From Alistipes sp. (GTDB lineage Bacteria; Bacteroidota; Bacteroidia; Bacteroidales; Rikenellaceae): 64,000 nt of DNA. The stretch is taken from NCBI GenBank assembly GCA_017436185.1, contig JAFSDP010000018.1, positions 115,142 to 179,141 on the forward strand. The letters are read 5' to 3'. The position numbers and the translations under genes are program-made. The notes below the pieces were generated by a model. That model was not told where the DNA came from. It did no database searches and saw only the letters and a list, made by a program, of their open reading frames with translations. Positions 40,249-49,385 of the stretch are shown in pieces; the first letter of the stretch is position 1, and each line of letters begins with the position of its first letter.

Positions 40249-41205
40249 TTAGTGGTGAAGCGTGCCTGCATTCACGATGGGCTGTGCCGCCTCGTCGGCA
40301 CACAATACCACCAACAGATTGGTAACCATAGCGGCCTTGCGCTCCTCGTCCAGCTCGACGATCTCCTCCTCGGAGAGCTTCTTCAGGGCCATCTCAACCA
40401 TCGAAACAGCACCCTCGACAATCTTCTCGCGGGCCGAAATGATGGCATCGGCCTGCTGACGACGCAGCATCACGGCAGCAATCTCGGGGGCGTAGGCCAG
40501 GTAGTTGATGCGAGCCTCGACCACCTCGATGCCGGCCATCTCCAGGCGCTCGTTGAGCGTGCGCTCCAGCTGGTTGTTGATCTCCTCGCTGTTCGAGCGG
40601 AGGGTCAGCTCGTCGGTCTTCGAGTCGTTGTTGTCGTAGGCGTAGCAACCGGCCACCTGACGCAGGGCAGCATCCGACTGCACCGAAACGAAGTTCTCGA
40701 GGATGTTCATTCGCTTCGAGGCCGATACGGGGGTGCCGTCGGCGGTGTGGGCGTCAATCTCGAAGACGGCCTTGTAGATGTCGTTGTGCTTGATGCGCCA
40801 TACCAACACCAGGCCAATCATAATGGGGTTACCCGTCTTGTCATTGACCTTGATGGGATCGACGTTGAGGTTGCGGGCACGAATCGAGATGTGCTTGGCC
40901 GAGAGAAAGGGGTTTACCCACCAGTAGCCCGTCTGGTAGAAGGTGCCGCGATACTCACCAAAGAAGAGCATCACACGGGCCTCGTTCGGTTCGAGCAGCA
41001 TATAACCGCCAAAGCAGATAAGGCTGATGAGGGTGGCGATGATACCGCCCACCAGGAAGGGGGTGCCGTGCGCAAGTCCGGCATCGAGACGCATACCGCC
41101 CTCGACAATCGACCAGATGGCCAGACCCAGGGCCACGAAATTCAGAATCAGCGCAACCAGACCGTTGCATTTCCAACCGTTGTAGGTGTAGTTTTTGTTC
41201 TCCAT
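40249..41205 (-). CDS. SPFH/Band 7 domain membrane protein
   Basis: A 318-residue protein with two N-terminal membrane helices (about 17-36 and 50-70), then an SPFH domain (about 72-240; [52 protein letters not shown]). A helical region follows ([27 protein letters not shown]). SPFH proteins form ring or cage assemblies that organise membrane patches. First gene of a five-gene operon with RHH, two membrane proteins and a sirtuin. Confidence 0.9.
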   Translation of the reverse strand: MENKNYTYNGWKCNGLVALILNFVALGLAIWSIVEGGMRLDAGLAHGTPFLVGGIIATLISLICFGGYMLLEPNEARVMLFFGEYRGTFYQTGYWWVNPFLSAKHISIRARNLNVDPIKVNDKTGNPIMIGLVLVWRIKHNDIYKAVFEIDAHTADGTPVSASKRMNILENFVSVQSDAALRQVAGCYAYDNNDSKTDELTLRSNSEEINNQLERTLNERLEMAGIEVVEARINYLAYAPEIAAVMLRRQQADAIISAREKIVEGAVSMVEMALKKLSEEEIVELDEERKAAMVTNLLVVLCADEAAQPIVNAGTLHH

Positions 41206-41233
41206 AATTATAGGTGTTAATTGGTTTGTTAAA

Positions 41234-41252
41234 TTGATATCGTTTTGATATC
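41234..41252. promoter_or_regulatory. Paired TTGATATC sites, candidate operator
   Basis: TTGATATC occurs at 41234-41241 and 41245-41252, 11 bp apart, about one helical turn. The pair overlaps the expected transcription start of the SPFH operon. Tandem short half-sites on one face of DNA suit RHH regulators such as the one encoded by the second gene. Confidence 0.45.
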
Positions 41253-41253
41253 A

Positions 41254-41286
41254 CAAAGATAGTGCTAAATTTTTCAAACTTCCAAA
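41254..41286 (-). promoter_or_regulatory. Promoter of the SPFH operon
   Basis: On the minus strand TTTG (41283-41286) and TATCTTTG (41254-41261) are 21 bp apart, 49 bases before the SPFH start. Confidence 0.65.
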
Positions 41287-41358
41287 TTTTTCGGCCAAAA
41301 AGTTTGGCATAGTTTCTGCTTTTTTTGCTGCAACACCAAAATTTTCATTTTTTAAGCT

Positions 41359-42765
41359 ATGAAACAACAACACGACAACCTCACCACCGAGGTCTATTCG
41401 TCGGAGGCGATGCACCAATCGGCTCCCGTGCAAACCATTCCCGAGTGCGGCACCACCCCCGAAGTGGCCTACCGTCTGGTCAAGGATGAGACCTATGCCC
41501 AGACCCAGCCACGACTCAACCTGGCCACCTTCGTAACCACCTATATGGAAGAGGAGGCGACCCGCCTGATGAACGAGGCCATCAACATCAACTACATCGA
41601 CGAGACGGAGTATCCCCGTGTGGCGGTGATGTGTGGTCGCTGCATCAACATCATTGCCAACCTATGGCATACGCCCGAGAAGAACGAGTGGAAGAGCGGA
41701 GCGGTGGGCATCGGCTCGTCGGAGGCCTGTATGTTGGGCGGTGTGGCGGCCTGGCTGCGCTGGCGTGCCCGTCGCAAGGCCCAGGGCAAACCCTGCGATA
41801 AGCCCAATCTGGTGATGAGCTCGGCCTACCAAGTGGTGTGGGAGAAGTTCTGCCAGCTGTGGCAAATCGAGATGCGCACGGTTCCCCTCACCTCCGAGTG
41901 TCTGACCTTGGATCCGGAGGCCGCCATTAAATGTTGCGACGAGAACACCATCTGCATTGTCCCCATCTGCGGGGTGACGTGGACGGGGTTGGACGACGAT
42001 GTCGAGGCGTTGGACAAGGCGCTGGATGCCTACAACAAAAAGACGGGCTACGAGATTCCCATCCACGTCGATGCCGCCTCGGGTGGCTTCGTGTTACCCT
42101 TCATCAACCCCAAGAAACGGTGGGATTTCCGCCTCAAGTGGGTCTTGTCCATCTCCACGTCGGGCCACAAATACGGTTTGGTCTATCCCGGTCTGGGGTG
42201 GATTGTCTGGCGTGATAAGCAGTACCTGCCCGACGAGATGTCCTTCTCGGTCAATTACCTGGGGGCCAACATTACGCAGGTGGGGCTGAACTTCTCGCGC
42301 CCCGCAGCGCAGATTCTGGGGCAGTATTACAACTTCATCCGCCTCGGCTTCGAGGGCTACAAGCAGATTCAGGAGGCCTCGATGGAGGTAGCCCGCTACT
42401 GCCACCGTGAGATTGGCAAGATGAACTGCTTTCACAACTACTCCGACGAGGTGACCAACCCGCTCTTCATCTGGAAGATGTGTTCCGAGTACGAGAAGAC
42501 GGCCAAATGGACCCTCTACGATTTGCAGGACAAACTGCGCCAAAGCGGTTGGATGGTTCCCGCCTACACGATGCCCAAGAACATCGAACAGATGGTGGTG
42601 ATGCGTGTGGTGGTGCGCCAGGGGATGTCGCACGATATGGCCGATATGTTGCTTACCGACATCCGCAATGCGGTGGCCGAGTTGGAGCAACTGACCTATC
42701 CGACCCCCTCGCGCCTCAAATTTGAACGCCAAATCAAACAGCACGGCAAGGTTTATACCCATTAA
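41359..42765 (+). CDS. gadB: Glutamate decarboxylase
   Basis: A 468-residue PLP enzyme of the GadA/B type. VGIGSSEACMLGG, IHVDAASGGFVLPF and the PLP-lysine motif STSGHKYG (Lys271) are present. The C-terminal segment ends QIKQHGKVYTH, like the E. coli pH-gating tail. It turns glutamate into GABA, consuming a proton, and gives acid resistance. No antiporter (GadC) or glutaminase gene is next to it, unlike many acid-resistance loci. A terminator follows. Confidence 0.94.
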   Translation: MKQQHDNLTTEVYSSEAMHQSAPVQTIPECGTTPEVAYRLVKDETYAQTQPRLNLATFVTTYMEEEATRLMNEAININYIDETEYPRVAVMCGRCINIIANLWHTPEKNEWKSGAVGIGSSEACMLGGVAAWLRWRARRKAQGKPCDKPNLVMSSAYQVVWEKFCQLWQIEMRTVPLTSECLTLDPEAAIKCCDENTICIVPICGVTWTGLDDDVEALDKALDAYNKKTGYEIPIHVDAASGGFVLPFINPKKRWDFRLKWVLSISTSGHKYGLVYPGLGWIVWRDKQYLPDEMSFSVNYLGANITQVGLNFSRPAAQILGQYYNFIRLGFEGYKQIQEASMEVARYCHREIGKMNCFHNYSDEVTNPLFIWKMCSEYEKTAKWTLYDLQDKLRQSGWMVPAYTMPKNIEQMVVMRVVVRQGMSHDMADMLLTDIRNAVAELEQLTYPTPSRLKFERQIKQHGKVYTH

Positions 42766-42771
42766 TCGATG

Positions 42772-42810
42772 AAAAGGGGAGGGCAAAGTGGTTGCTTTCC
42801 CCTTTTTTTT
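42772..42810 (+). terminator. Terminator after gadB
   Basis: AAGGGGA and TCCCCTT with an inner GCAA/TTGC form an extended stem, followed by a T-run of eight. Confidence 0.85.
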
Positions 42811-42811
42811 G

Positions 42812-42819
42812 TATCTTTG
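42812..42819 (+). promoter_or_regulatory. -7 box for meaB
   Basis: TATCTTTG lies 21 bases before the meaB start. A TTG at 42792-42794 is 17 bp upstream, a little short. Confidence 0.45.
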
Positions 42820-42840
42820 CCTAAGTTAAACAAAAACGCA

Positions 42841-43950
42841 ATGTCTTTTACCAAGATCAACCACTACGAACACGAGTATATCGATGCTCACCACGACTCG
42901 GCACTCGCCGTGACGGAGGGCGTCGAGGATCAGCCCATCGTCAATCCCTACCTGCGCCGCCGCAAGAAGCGCACCCTCTCGACCGAGGAGTATGTCGAGG
43001 GTATTTTGAAGGGCGACATCACCATCCTTTCGCAGGCCATCACGCTGGTCGAGAGTGCCAATCCGGCCCACTATGCCCAGGCCCAAGAGATTATCGAGAA
43101 GTGCCTGCCCAATGCCGGCAAGTCGATTCGATTGGGCATCACGGGTGTTCCCGGAGCGGGTAAATCGACCTGGATCGAGGCGGTGGGTAATATGGTGACC
43201 CGCCTGCACCATAAGTTGGCCGTGTTGGCCATCGATCCCTCGTCGGAGCGTAGTGGCGGCTCGATTTTGGGCGACAAGACCCGTATGACCTCCATCTCGA
43301 CCAACCCCGATATCTTCATCCGACCCTCCCCCTCGGCAGGCTCGCTGGGTGGTGTGGCCCGCAAGACCCGCGAGACGATTGTGCTGTGCGAGGCGGCAGG
43401 CTTCGATGTCATCTTTATCGAGACGGTCGGTGTGGGTCAGTCCGAGACGGCTGTGCACTCGATGGTCGATATGTTCCTCTTGCTGCAGATTTCGGGTGCC
43501 GGCGACGATTTGCAGGGCATCAAGCGAGGCATTATGGAGATGGCCGATATGATGGTCATCACCAAGGCTGATGGCGAGAATATCCACAAGGCCGAGTTGG
43601 CCAAGGTGCAGTATCAGGGGGCGTTGCGTCTCTTTCCGCTCCCCGAGTCGGGCTGGCGTCCGCAGGTCTATACCTGTTCGTCGGTGGCTGAAACGGGTCT
43701 GGAGGAGGTCTGGAAGGGCATCGAGGAGTATATGGACCACATCCAGCAGAACGGCTATTTCCAGCACAACCGCAACCGCCAAAACAAGTATTGGATGTAC
43801 GAGACCATCAACGAGGCTCTTCGTAACTCCTTCTACCACAACCCCGAAATCGAGCCCCTGATTGCCGACTTCGAGGCCCGAGTCCTGGCCGACAAAGTAT
43901 CCTCCTTCATTGCTGCAAAAGAACTTCTCGATCGCTACTTCTCGAAATAG
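42841..43950 (+). CDS. meaB: MeaB-type GTPase, methylmalonyl-CoA mutase chaperone
   Basis: A 369-residue G3E GTPase. P-loop GVPGAGKS (102-109), SSERSGGSILGDKTRM, IETVGVGQSE and TKADGEN are all present, and FIRPSPSAGSLGGVARKT is the ArgK/MeaB hallmark. It loads and protects the B12 cofactor of methylmalonyl-CoA mutase. The mutase subunits are not in this window, but the epimerase and decarboxylase of the same pathway follow. The ATG at 42841 fits family N-termini. Confidence 0.93.
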   Translation: MSFTKINHYEHEYIDAHHDSALAVTEGVEDQPIVNPYLRRRKKRTLSTEEYVEGILKGDITILSQAITLVESANPAHYAQAQEIIEKCLPNAGKSIRLGITGVPGAGKSTWIEAVGNMVTRLHHKLAVLAIDPSSERSGGSILGDKTRMTSISTNPDIFIRPSPSAGSLGGVARKTRETIVLCEAAGFDVIFIETVGVGQSETAVHSMVDMFLLLQISGAGDDLQGIKRGIMEMADMMVITKADGENIHKAELAKVQYQGALRLFPLPESGWRPQVYTCSSVAETGLEEVWKGIEEYMDHIQQNGYFQHNRNRQNKYWMYETINEALRNSFYHNPEIEPLIADFEARVLADKVSSFIAAKELLDRYFSK

Positions 43951-44019
43951 TTTTCGATTTTATGCGGAACCTTCCGCACTTCCCTTGCAAGCCCCGAATG
44001 AGCAGTACGTCAAGTACAG

Positions 44020-44295
44020 CCCATCCGGGGCTTACTTCACGAAGTGCAGAATCTTCTCGCCTAAAATCAAAAACGGGGTGGAGGTGTGGTGACCTAATCG
44101 CAAAAGCGGCTTCTTAAGCCGCCTCCTGCCTCGCTCGAATGCGTTGTGGCAAAATCTGCTCCTCTAAAATCAAAAACGGGGTGGAAGTGTGGTGACCTAA
44201 TCGCAAAAGCGGCTTCTTAAGCCGCCCCATCCGGGGCTTACTTCACGAAGTGCGAAATCTTCTCGCCTAAAATCAAAAACGGGGTGGGGGAGGGT
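44020..44295. repeat. Tandem repeat with 103-bp period
   Basis: The block CTAAAATCAAAAACGGGGTGG begins at 44061, 44164 and 44267, exactly 103 bp apart. Units 1 and 2 continue alike for about 65 bases through GCGGCTTCTTAAGCCGCC, a hairpin. Units 1 and 3 share the 41 bases before the block (CCCATCCGGGGCTTACTTCACG and on); unit 2 has an unrelated 41 bases there. It fills part of the 645-bp gap between meaB and mce; no gene is seen. Confidence 0.8.
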
Positions 44296-44420
44296 GAAAA
44301 GATCTTAAAGATCTTAAAGATTTTAATGATCTTAACGAGCTTAATGTTTTTTAGGTCCGCATCTTTAAGCTCTTTATTCTCTTTAATTTCTTTCTCTTCA
44401 ATCTCTTTAATTTCTTTAAT
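44291..44420. repeat. Low-complexity 9-bp-periodic tract
   Basis: AAAGATCTTAAAGATCTTAAAGATTTTAATGATCTTAAC is followed by CTTTAATTT-type units. Similar tracts occur at 13175-13225. All frames give KIFKIF or KEIKEN-like repeats and are not considered coding. Confidence 0.6.
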
Positions 44421-44520
44421 CGCTCTCTCCGGTTTCTTTCTCTCATTTTGAATTTTGAATTCTACATTTTGAATTGTAATTTTTTCTCCTTTTTTGCTTT
44501 CTTTTCTTAAATATAAGTAG

Positions 44521-44528
44521 TACCTTTG
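44521..44528 (+). promoter_or_regulatory. -7 box for the mce-mmd operon
   Basis: TACCTTTG lies 67 bases before the mce start. The nearest TTTG is 24 bp upstream (44493-44496). Confidence 0.5.
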
Positions 44529-44595
44529 TGTGCCCAAAAATGTGGTTTGGACAAGAGAAAAACTAAATACTAATCACCAAAATTTAATTTTCATT

Positions 44596-45006
44596 ATGAA
44601 AGTATCTCACATTGAGCACCTTGGCGTGGCTGTAAAGAGCCTCGACGAGGCAATTCCCTACTGGGAGAACGTGTTGGGTCTGAAGTGTTACGCCATTGAG
44701 GAGGTAGCCGACCAGAAGGTGCGCACCGCCTTCTTTATGCTGGGTCAGACCAAGATTGAGCTGCTCGAGCCCACTTCGGAGGATTCGACCATCGCCAAGT
44801 ACATCGAGAACAAGGGCGTAGGTATCCACCACATGGCTCTGGCTTGCGAGAATATCGAGGAGCAGCTCGCCGATGCCGAGGCTCAGGGTATTCGCCTCAT
44901 CGACAAGACCCCCCGCAAGGGCGCCGAGGGTCTGACGATTGCCTTCCTGCATCCCAAATCAACGCAGGGCATCCTCACCGAGTTGTGCGAGAACAAGAAC
45001 AAATAA
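44596..45006 (+). CDS. mce: Methylmalonyl-CoA epimerase
   Basis: A 136-residue vicinal-oxygen-chelate protein. Metal ligands fit HIEHLGVAV, KIELLEP, VGIHHMAL and ILTELCE. It interconverts R- and S-methylmalonyl-CoA between the mutase and the decarboxylase. The start at 44596 gives the exact family N-terminus (MKVSHIEHLG). It is the first gene of the propionate operon, 16 bases before mmdA. Confidence 0.95.
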   Translation: MKVSHIEHLGVAVKSLDEAIPYWENVLGLKCYAIEEVADQKVRTAFFMLGQTKIELLEPTSEDSTIAKYIENKGVGIHHMALACENIEEQLADAEAQGIRLIDKTPRKGAEGLTIAFLHPKSTQGILTELCENKNK

Positions 45007-45022
45007 TCATTTCACATAAGTT

Positions 45023-46588
45023 ATGAGCGAAATTCAAGCTAAAATCAACAAGCTGATCGAGAATCGCGAGACGGCCCGTATGGGTGGCGGTCAGAAGCGT
45101 ATCGAGGCACAGCACGCCAAGGGCAAGTACACCGCCCGTGAGCGTATTCAGATGCTCCTGGACGAGGGCTCGTTCGAGGAGTTCGATATGTTCGTTACCC
45201 ACCGTTGCTACGACTTCGGTATGGACAAGAGCCACACCTTTGGTGACGGCGTAGTTACGGGTTACGGTACGATTGCAGGTCGTCTGGTCTATGTATTTGC
45301 CCAGGACTTCACCGTTACGGCAGGTTCGCTGTCGCTCTCGATGGCCGACAAGATCTGCAAGGTGATGGATATGGCTATGCGTAACGGTGCCCCCTGCATC
45401 GGTCTGAATGACTCGGGTGGTGCCCGTATCCAGGAGGGTGTAAACGCTCTGGCCGGTTATGCCAACATCTTCCAGCGCAACGTGATGGCTTCGGGTGTGA
45501 TTCCCCAGATTTCGGCCATCTTCGGTCCCTGCGCCGGTGGTGCCGTTTACTCGCCCGCACTGACCGACTTCATCATCATGAAGAAGGAGACCTCGAATAT
45601 GTTCCTCACCGGCCCGAAGGTGGTTAAGACCGTGACGGGTGAGGATGTAACCCAGGAGCAGTTGGGTGGTGCCACGATGCACACGACCCGCTCGGGTGTT
45701 GCCCAGTTCGCCGTTGATACCGAGGAGGAGGGTATTCAGATCATCAAGCAGCTGCTGTCGTATATGCCCCAGAACAATATGGAGGATACGCCGCTGGCCA
45801 TCTGCACCGACGCTGCTACCCGTCTCGAGGACTCGCTCAACGAGATCATCCCCGACAACATCAACAAGCCCTACGATATGACCGAGGTCATCAAGGCCAT
45901 CGTCGATAATGGTGAGTATCTGGAGCAGGCCGCCGGCTATGCCAAGAACATCATCACCTGCTTCGCCCGCTTCAACGGTCAGTCGGTAGGTATCATCGCC
46001 AACCAGCCCAAGTTTATGGCCGGTGTGTTAGACATCAACGCTTCGCGCAAGGCTGCCCGCTTCGTGCGTTTCTGCGACGCCTTCAACATTCCGCTCGTAA
46101 CGCTGGTGGACGTTCCGGGCTTCCTGCCGGGTACGACCCAGGAGTATGGTGGTGTGATTACCCACGGTGCCAAGCTGCTCTTCGCCTACTGCGAGGCTAC
46201 GGTTCCCAAGGTGACCGTGACGCTGCGTAAGGCCTACGGTGGTGCCTATATCGTGATGTCGTCGAAGCACATCCGTGGTGACATCAACTACGCTTGGCCC
46301 TCGGCCGAGATTGCTGTGATGGGTGCCAGCGGTGCTGTGGAGGTGCTCTACGGTAAGGAGCTCAAGGAGCTTGCCGACAAGCCCGAAGAGAAGGCTGCAT
46401 TTATTGCCGAGAAGGAGAAGGAGTACAACGACAAGTTCTCGAACCCCTACAACGCTGCCCGCTACGGCTACATCGACGATGTGATCGAGCCGCGTAACAC
46501 GCGTTTCCGCATCATTCGTGCCCTGCAGTCGCTCTCGACGAAGCGTCTCCAGAACCCGGCCAAGAAACACTCTAACATTCCTTTGTAA
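45023..46588 (+). CDS. mmdA: Methylmalonyl-CoA decarboxylase carboxyltransferase subunit alpha
   Basis: A 521-residue acyl-CoA carboxyltransferase. Signature blocks: [80 protein letters not shown] and the C-terminal [10 protein letters not shown]. It moves CO2 from methylmalonyl-CoA to biotin on MmdC, giving propionyl-CoA. A propionyl-CoA carboxylase beta role would look the same in sequence; the downstream OadG and beta subunits favour the sodium pump. Confidence 0.94.
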   Translation: MSEIQAKINKLIENRETARMGGGQKRIEAQHAKGKYTARERIQMLLDEGSFEEFDMFVTHRCYDFGMDKSHTFGDGVVTGYGTIAGRLVYVFAQDFTVTAGSLSLSMADKICKVMDMAMRNGAPCIGLNDSGGARIQEGVNALAGYANIFQRNVMASGVIPQISAIFGPCAGGAVYSPALTDFIIMKKETSNMFLTGPKVVKTVTGEDVTQEQLGGATMHTTRSGVAQFAVDTEEEGIQIIKQLLSYMPQNNMEDTPLAICTDAATRLEDSLNEIIPDNINKPYDMTEVIKAIVDNGEYLEQAAGYAKNIITCFARFNGQSVGIIANQPKFMAGVLDINASRKAARFVRFCDAFNIPLVTLVDVPGFLPGTTQEYGGVITHGAKLLFAYCEATVPKVTVTLRKAYGGAYIVMSSKHIRGDINYAWPSAEIAVMGASGAVEVLYGKELKELADKPEEKAAFIAEKEKEYNDKFSNPYNAARYGYIDDVIEPRNTRFRIIRALQSLSTKRLQNPAKKHSNIPL

Positions 46589-46600
46589 TCCCCAACCGCT

Positions 46601-46957
46601 ATGATTAACGTATTAGCAGTAACAGGCTGGGGCTGGAACGAGATGCTTTGGTGCACGGTAATCAGCGTAATGCTGGTCTTTGCCGTGCTGGTGCTGCTTG
46701 TGTTTGTGATGAAGCTCTTCGGCGTTGTCTTTGCCGAGAAGCCCAAGCGCAAGTTGGCCGAGGTAGCCTCGATGCCGCTGTCGGAGGGTCAGCTCCACGA
46801 GGAGCAGATTGCCGCCATTACGGCTGCCCTGAAGCTCTACAAGAGCGCCCTGCACGACCGCGAGTCGGAGGTACTTACCATCCTGAGCATCAAGCGTGCC
46901 TACTCGCCGTGGAACTCGAAGATTCACGGCTTAACCCAGTTGCCTGACAGAAAATAA
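46601..46957 (+). CDS. OadG-like small subunit (gamma/delta) of the sodium-pumping decarboxylase
   Basis: A 118-residue protein with one membrane helix (about 16-40, LWCTVISVMLVFAVLVLLVFVM). A soluble tail has EEQIAAITAALKLYKSALHDRES and ends SPWNSKIHGLTQLP, typical of Bacteroidota OadG homologues. It helps assemble the complex at the membrane. It sits between mmdA (12-base gap) and the biotin carrier (12-base gap). Confidence 0.85.
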   Translation: MINVLAVTGWGWNEMLWCTVISVMLVFAVLVLLVFVMKLFGVVFAEKPKRKLAEVASMPLSEGQLHEEQIAAITAALKLYKSALHDRESEVLTILSIKRAYSPWNSKIHGLTQLPDRK

Positions 46958-46969
46958 GAGAAAAAAGCT

Positions 46970-47431
46970 ATGAAAGATTACACATTGAAAGTCAATGGTC
47001 ACACCTATAACGTTCAGATCGACGAGGTAAACGAGAACTCGACGCTGGCTCGTGTGACCGTAAACGGTACCCACTACGAGGTGGAGATCGAGGGCGGTAA
47101 GGCTGCTCCCGTCACCAAGCCCCAGGTGGCTTCGGCCCCCAAGGGTGCGAATAGTGCACAGATTACCCCGCAGACGGCTGCTCCCTCGGCTCCCGCACAG
47201 CGTCCCGCTGCTGCTGCCGCAGGTGCCATTAAGTGCCCGCTGCCCGGTACGGTGATGGCCGTGAAGGTGGCCGTAGGCGATACGGTAGCCGTAGGTCAGA
47301 CCCTGCTCGTGTTGGAGGCTATGAAGATGGAGAACAACATCGACTCGGACCGTGCAGGTGTCGTTAAGCAGATCTGCGTTCAGCAGGGTGCTACGGTAAT
47401 GGAGGGTGACAACTTAATCGTTATCGAGTAA
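46970..47431 (+). CDS. mmdC: Biotin carboxyl carrier subunit (gamma)
   Basis: A 153-residue protein. An N-terminal segment (1-40) precedes an Ala/Pro-rich flexible linker (about 47-85) and a biotinyl domain (about 86-153). The biotin-accepting Lys119 is in AMKMEN. It shuttles CO2 between MmdA and the membrane beta subunit. The gene lies 3 bases before that beta subunit. Confidence 0.94.
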   Translation: MKDYTLKVNGHTYNVQIDEVNENSTLARVTVNGTHYEVEIEGGKAAPVTKPQVASAPKGANSAQITPQTAAPSAPAQRPAAAAAGAIKCPLPGTVMAVKVAVGDTVAVGQTLLVLEAMKMENNIDSDRAGVVKQICVQQGATVMEGDNLIVIE

Positions 47432-47434
47432 GGT

Positions 47435-48655
47435 ATGTTCACGTTCTTGGAATCTAATTTTGCATTGGAGAGCTTGCAGAAGTTCATCTCCTCGATGGGC
47501 TTCACCGCCTTCTTCTCGGAGATGGGCGTCGGGAACCTGGTGATGATTCTCATCGCCTTCTTCCTGCTGTGGCTGGCTATCAAGAAGGAGTATGAGCCGA
47601 TGTTGATGATGACCATCGCCTTCGGTATGCTCCTGACGAACCTGCCCGGTGCCGGTCTCTTCCACGAGGAGCTTTTCGCCGGTGGTCACGTGCATTGGGA
47701 TGTCTTTACCTCCCACTCGGGCCCCATTGTCCCGGGTCTGTTGGACTACCTCTACCTGGGTGTTAAGCTCGGTATTTATCCCTGTTTGATCTTTGTGGGT
47801 GTAGGCGCTATGACCGACTTCGGCCCGCTGATTGCCAACCCCAAGAGCTTCCTGCTGGGTGCTGCTGCCCAGACGGGTATCTTCCTCACGTTCTTGGCCG
47901 CTTATGCCATGGGCTTTACTCCCGAGCAGGCCGGTTCGATTGGTATCATTGGTGGTGCAGATGGTCCTACGGCCATCTTCCTGACGGCCAAGTTGGCTCC
48001 CGAGTTGCTCGGCCCCATTGCGGTGGCTGCCTACTCGTATATGGCCCTTGTGCCGGTGATTCAGCCCCCCATTATGCGCCTGCTGACCACTAAGAAGGAG
48101 CGTCAGATTAAGATGCAGACCCTGCGCACGGTATCGAAGAAGGAGCGTATCATCTTCCCGATTGTGATTGCTTCGATTGTGTCGTTGCTGCTGCCCGATG
48201 CTGCTCCGCTGATTGGTTGCTTGATGTTGGGTAACCTGATGAAGGAGTGCGGCGTTGTGGAGCGTCTGTCGAAGACCGTTCAGAACGAGCTGATGAATAT
48301 CGTGGTTATCTTCCTGGGTTTGACGGTGGGTGCTACGGCTACGGCCAATACCTTCCTCAGCCCCTCGACCATCAAAATTATGGTGATGGGTGTGGTTGCC
48401 TTCGGTGTGGCTTCGGCTTGCGGTGTGCTCTTCGCCAAGTTGATGAACTGCTTCCTCAAAGAGGGTAACAAGATCAACCCGCTGATCGGTTCGGCCGGTG
48501 TGTCGGCTGTGCCGATGGCTGCCCGTGTATCGCAGAAGGTGGGTCAGGAGGAGAATCCTTCGAACTTCCTCTTGATGCACGCGATGGGTCCCAATGTGGC
48601 CGGTGTGGTAGGTTCGGCGGTTGCTGCCGGTCTGCTGCTCTCGTTCCTGGGCTAA
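47435..48655 (+). CDS. mmdB: Sodium-ion-translocating decarboxylase subunit beta
   Basis: A 406-residue inner-membrane protein with about nine to eleven helices. Family signatures are [48 protein letters not shown] and the closing [19 protein letters not shown]. It decarboxylates carboxybiotin and exports Na+. The conserved Asp lies in GGADGPT. It is the last gene of the operon and is followed by a terminator. Confidence 0.95.
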   Translation: MFTFLESNFALESLQKFISSMGFTAFFSEMGVGNLVMILIAFFLLWLAIKKEYEPMLMMTIAFGMLLTNLPGAGLFHEELFAGGHVHWDVFTSHSGPIVPGLLDYLYLGVKLGIYPCLIFVGVGAMTDFGPLIANPKSFLLGAAAQTGIFLTFLAAYAMGFTPEQAGSIGIIGGADGPTAIFLTAKLAPELLGPIAVAAYSYMALVPVIQPPIMRLLTTKKERQIKMQTLRTVSKKERIIFPIVIASIVSLLLPDAAPLIGCLMLGNLMKECGVVERLSKTVQNELMNIVVIFLGLTVGATATANTFLSPSTIKIMVMGVVAFGVASACGVLFAKLMNCFLKEGNKINPLIGSAGVSAVPMAARVSQKVGQEENPSNFLLMHAMGPNVAGVVGSAVAAGLLLSFLG

Positions 48656-48683
48656 CAGTCGGGCGATTGCCCTTTCTGTAAAA

Positions 48684-48716
48684 ACGCCCCGAGTGGATTA
48701 CTGCTCGGGGTGTTTT
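48684..48716 (+). terminator. Terminator after the mmd operon
   Basis: CCCCGAG and CTCGGGG, extended by AC/GT with one mismatch, with a 9-10 base loop and then TTTTGTTTG. Confidence 0.8.
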
Positions 48717-48833
48717 GTTTGTATTTGGCAACTCGCAACCCCGATTTGGGCCAAAAACGACGGTCGATAACTGCTTGTTATTGCCAAGATTGCCGAAATT
48801 GTTCCTGTTTTTGAATTTTGGATTTTGATTTGT

Positions 48834-48864
48834 TTTGTAAAACAAAATCTTTTTCGTACCTTTG
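48834..48864 (+). promoter_or_regulatory. Promoter of rplM-rpsI
   Basis: TTTG at 48834-48837 and TACCTTTG at 48857-48864 are 19 bp apart. Confidence 0.75.
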
Positions 48865-48868
48865 CGCA

Positions 48869-48883
48869 CCCGCAAAGTGCGGG
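48869..48883 (+). promoter_or_regulatory. Hairpin in the rplM leader (possible L13 autoregulatory site)
   Basis: CCCGCA and TGCGGG enclose AAG within the first 20 or so bases of the transcript, followed by ATAAGGA. L13 leaders with autoregulatory hairpins have been proposed in Bacteroidia; assignment to that motif would need a covariance-model match. Confidence 0.4.
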
Positions 48884-48921
48884 ATAAGGATTACAACAAG
48901 TTAAATTAAACGTAAAACACA

Positions 48922-49377
48922 GTGGATTCATTAAGCTACAAGACTATCTCGGCTACTGCAGAGGGCGTTACCAAGGAGTGGTACGTTATCGATGCAACGA
49001 ACGAGGTACTGGGACGTCTTGCCTCGCAGATCGCGAAGATCATCCGCGGCAAGAACAAGCCCTGCTTTACTCCCCACGCTGACTGCGGTGACTATGTTAT
49101 CGTAATCAACGCTGAGAAGGTGAAGCTCACGGGCAAGAAGATGACCGACAAGGTCTATACGCGTCACACGGGTTACCCCGGTGGTCAGCGTTTTGCTACT
49201 CCGGCCGATTATCTGGCCAAGAAACCGACCTTCATCATCGAGAAGGCCGTGAAGGGTATGCTGCCTAAGACTCGTCTGGGTGAGCATATGTTGAAGAACC
49301 TGAAGGTTTATGCCGGCGCCGAGCATCCGCACGCTGCCCAGAACCCCAAGGCTATTAAGTTGAACGAGATTAAGTAA
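48922..49377 (+). CDS. rplM: 50S ribosomal protein L13
   Basis: A 151-residue protein starting at a GTG codon. The core WYVIDATNEVLGRLASQIAKIIRGK, then VINAEKVKLTGKKMTDKVYTRHTGYPGG and VKGMLPKTRLG, is the L13 signature. The GTG start may lower translation and fit feedback control. rpsI follows by 8 bases, the conserved pair in bacteria. Confidence 0.96.
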   Translation: MDSLSYKTISATAEGVTKEWYVIDATNEVLGRLASQIAKIIRGKNKPCFTPHADCGDYVIVINAEKVKLTGKKMTDKVYTRHTGYPGGQRFATPADYLAKKPTFIIEKAVKGMLPKTRLGEHMLKNLKVYAGAEHPHAAQNPKAIKLNEIK

Positions 49378-49385
49378 GAAAAAAG

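Noticed and set aside
44020..44295. CRISPR array from the 103-bp-period repeat
   Set aside because: Only three units, the conserved part is 65 bases or longer, and there are no cas genes.
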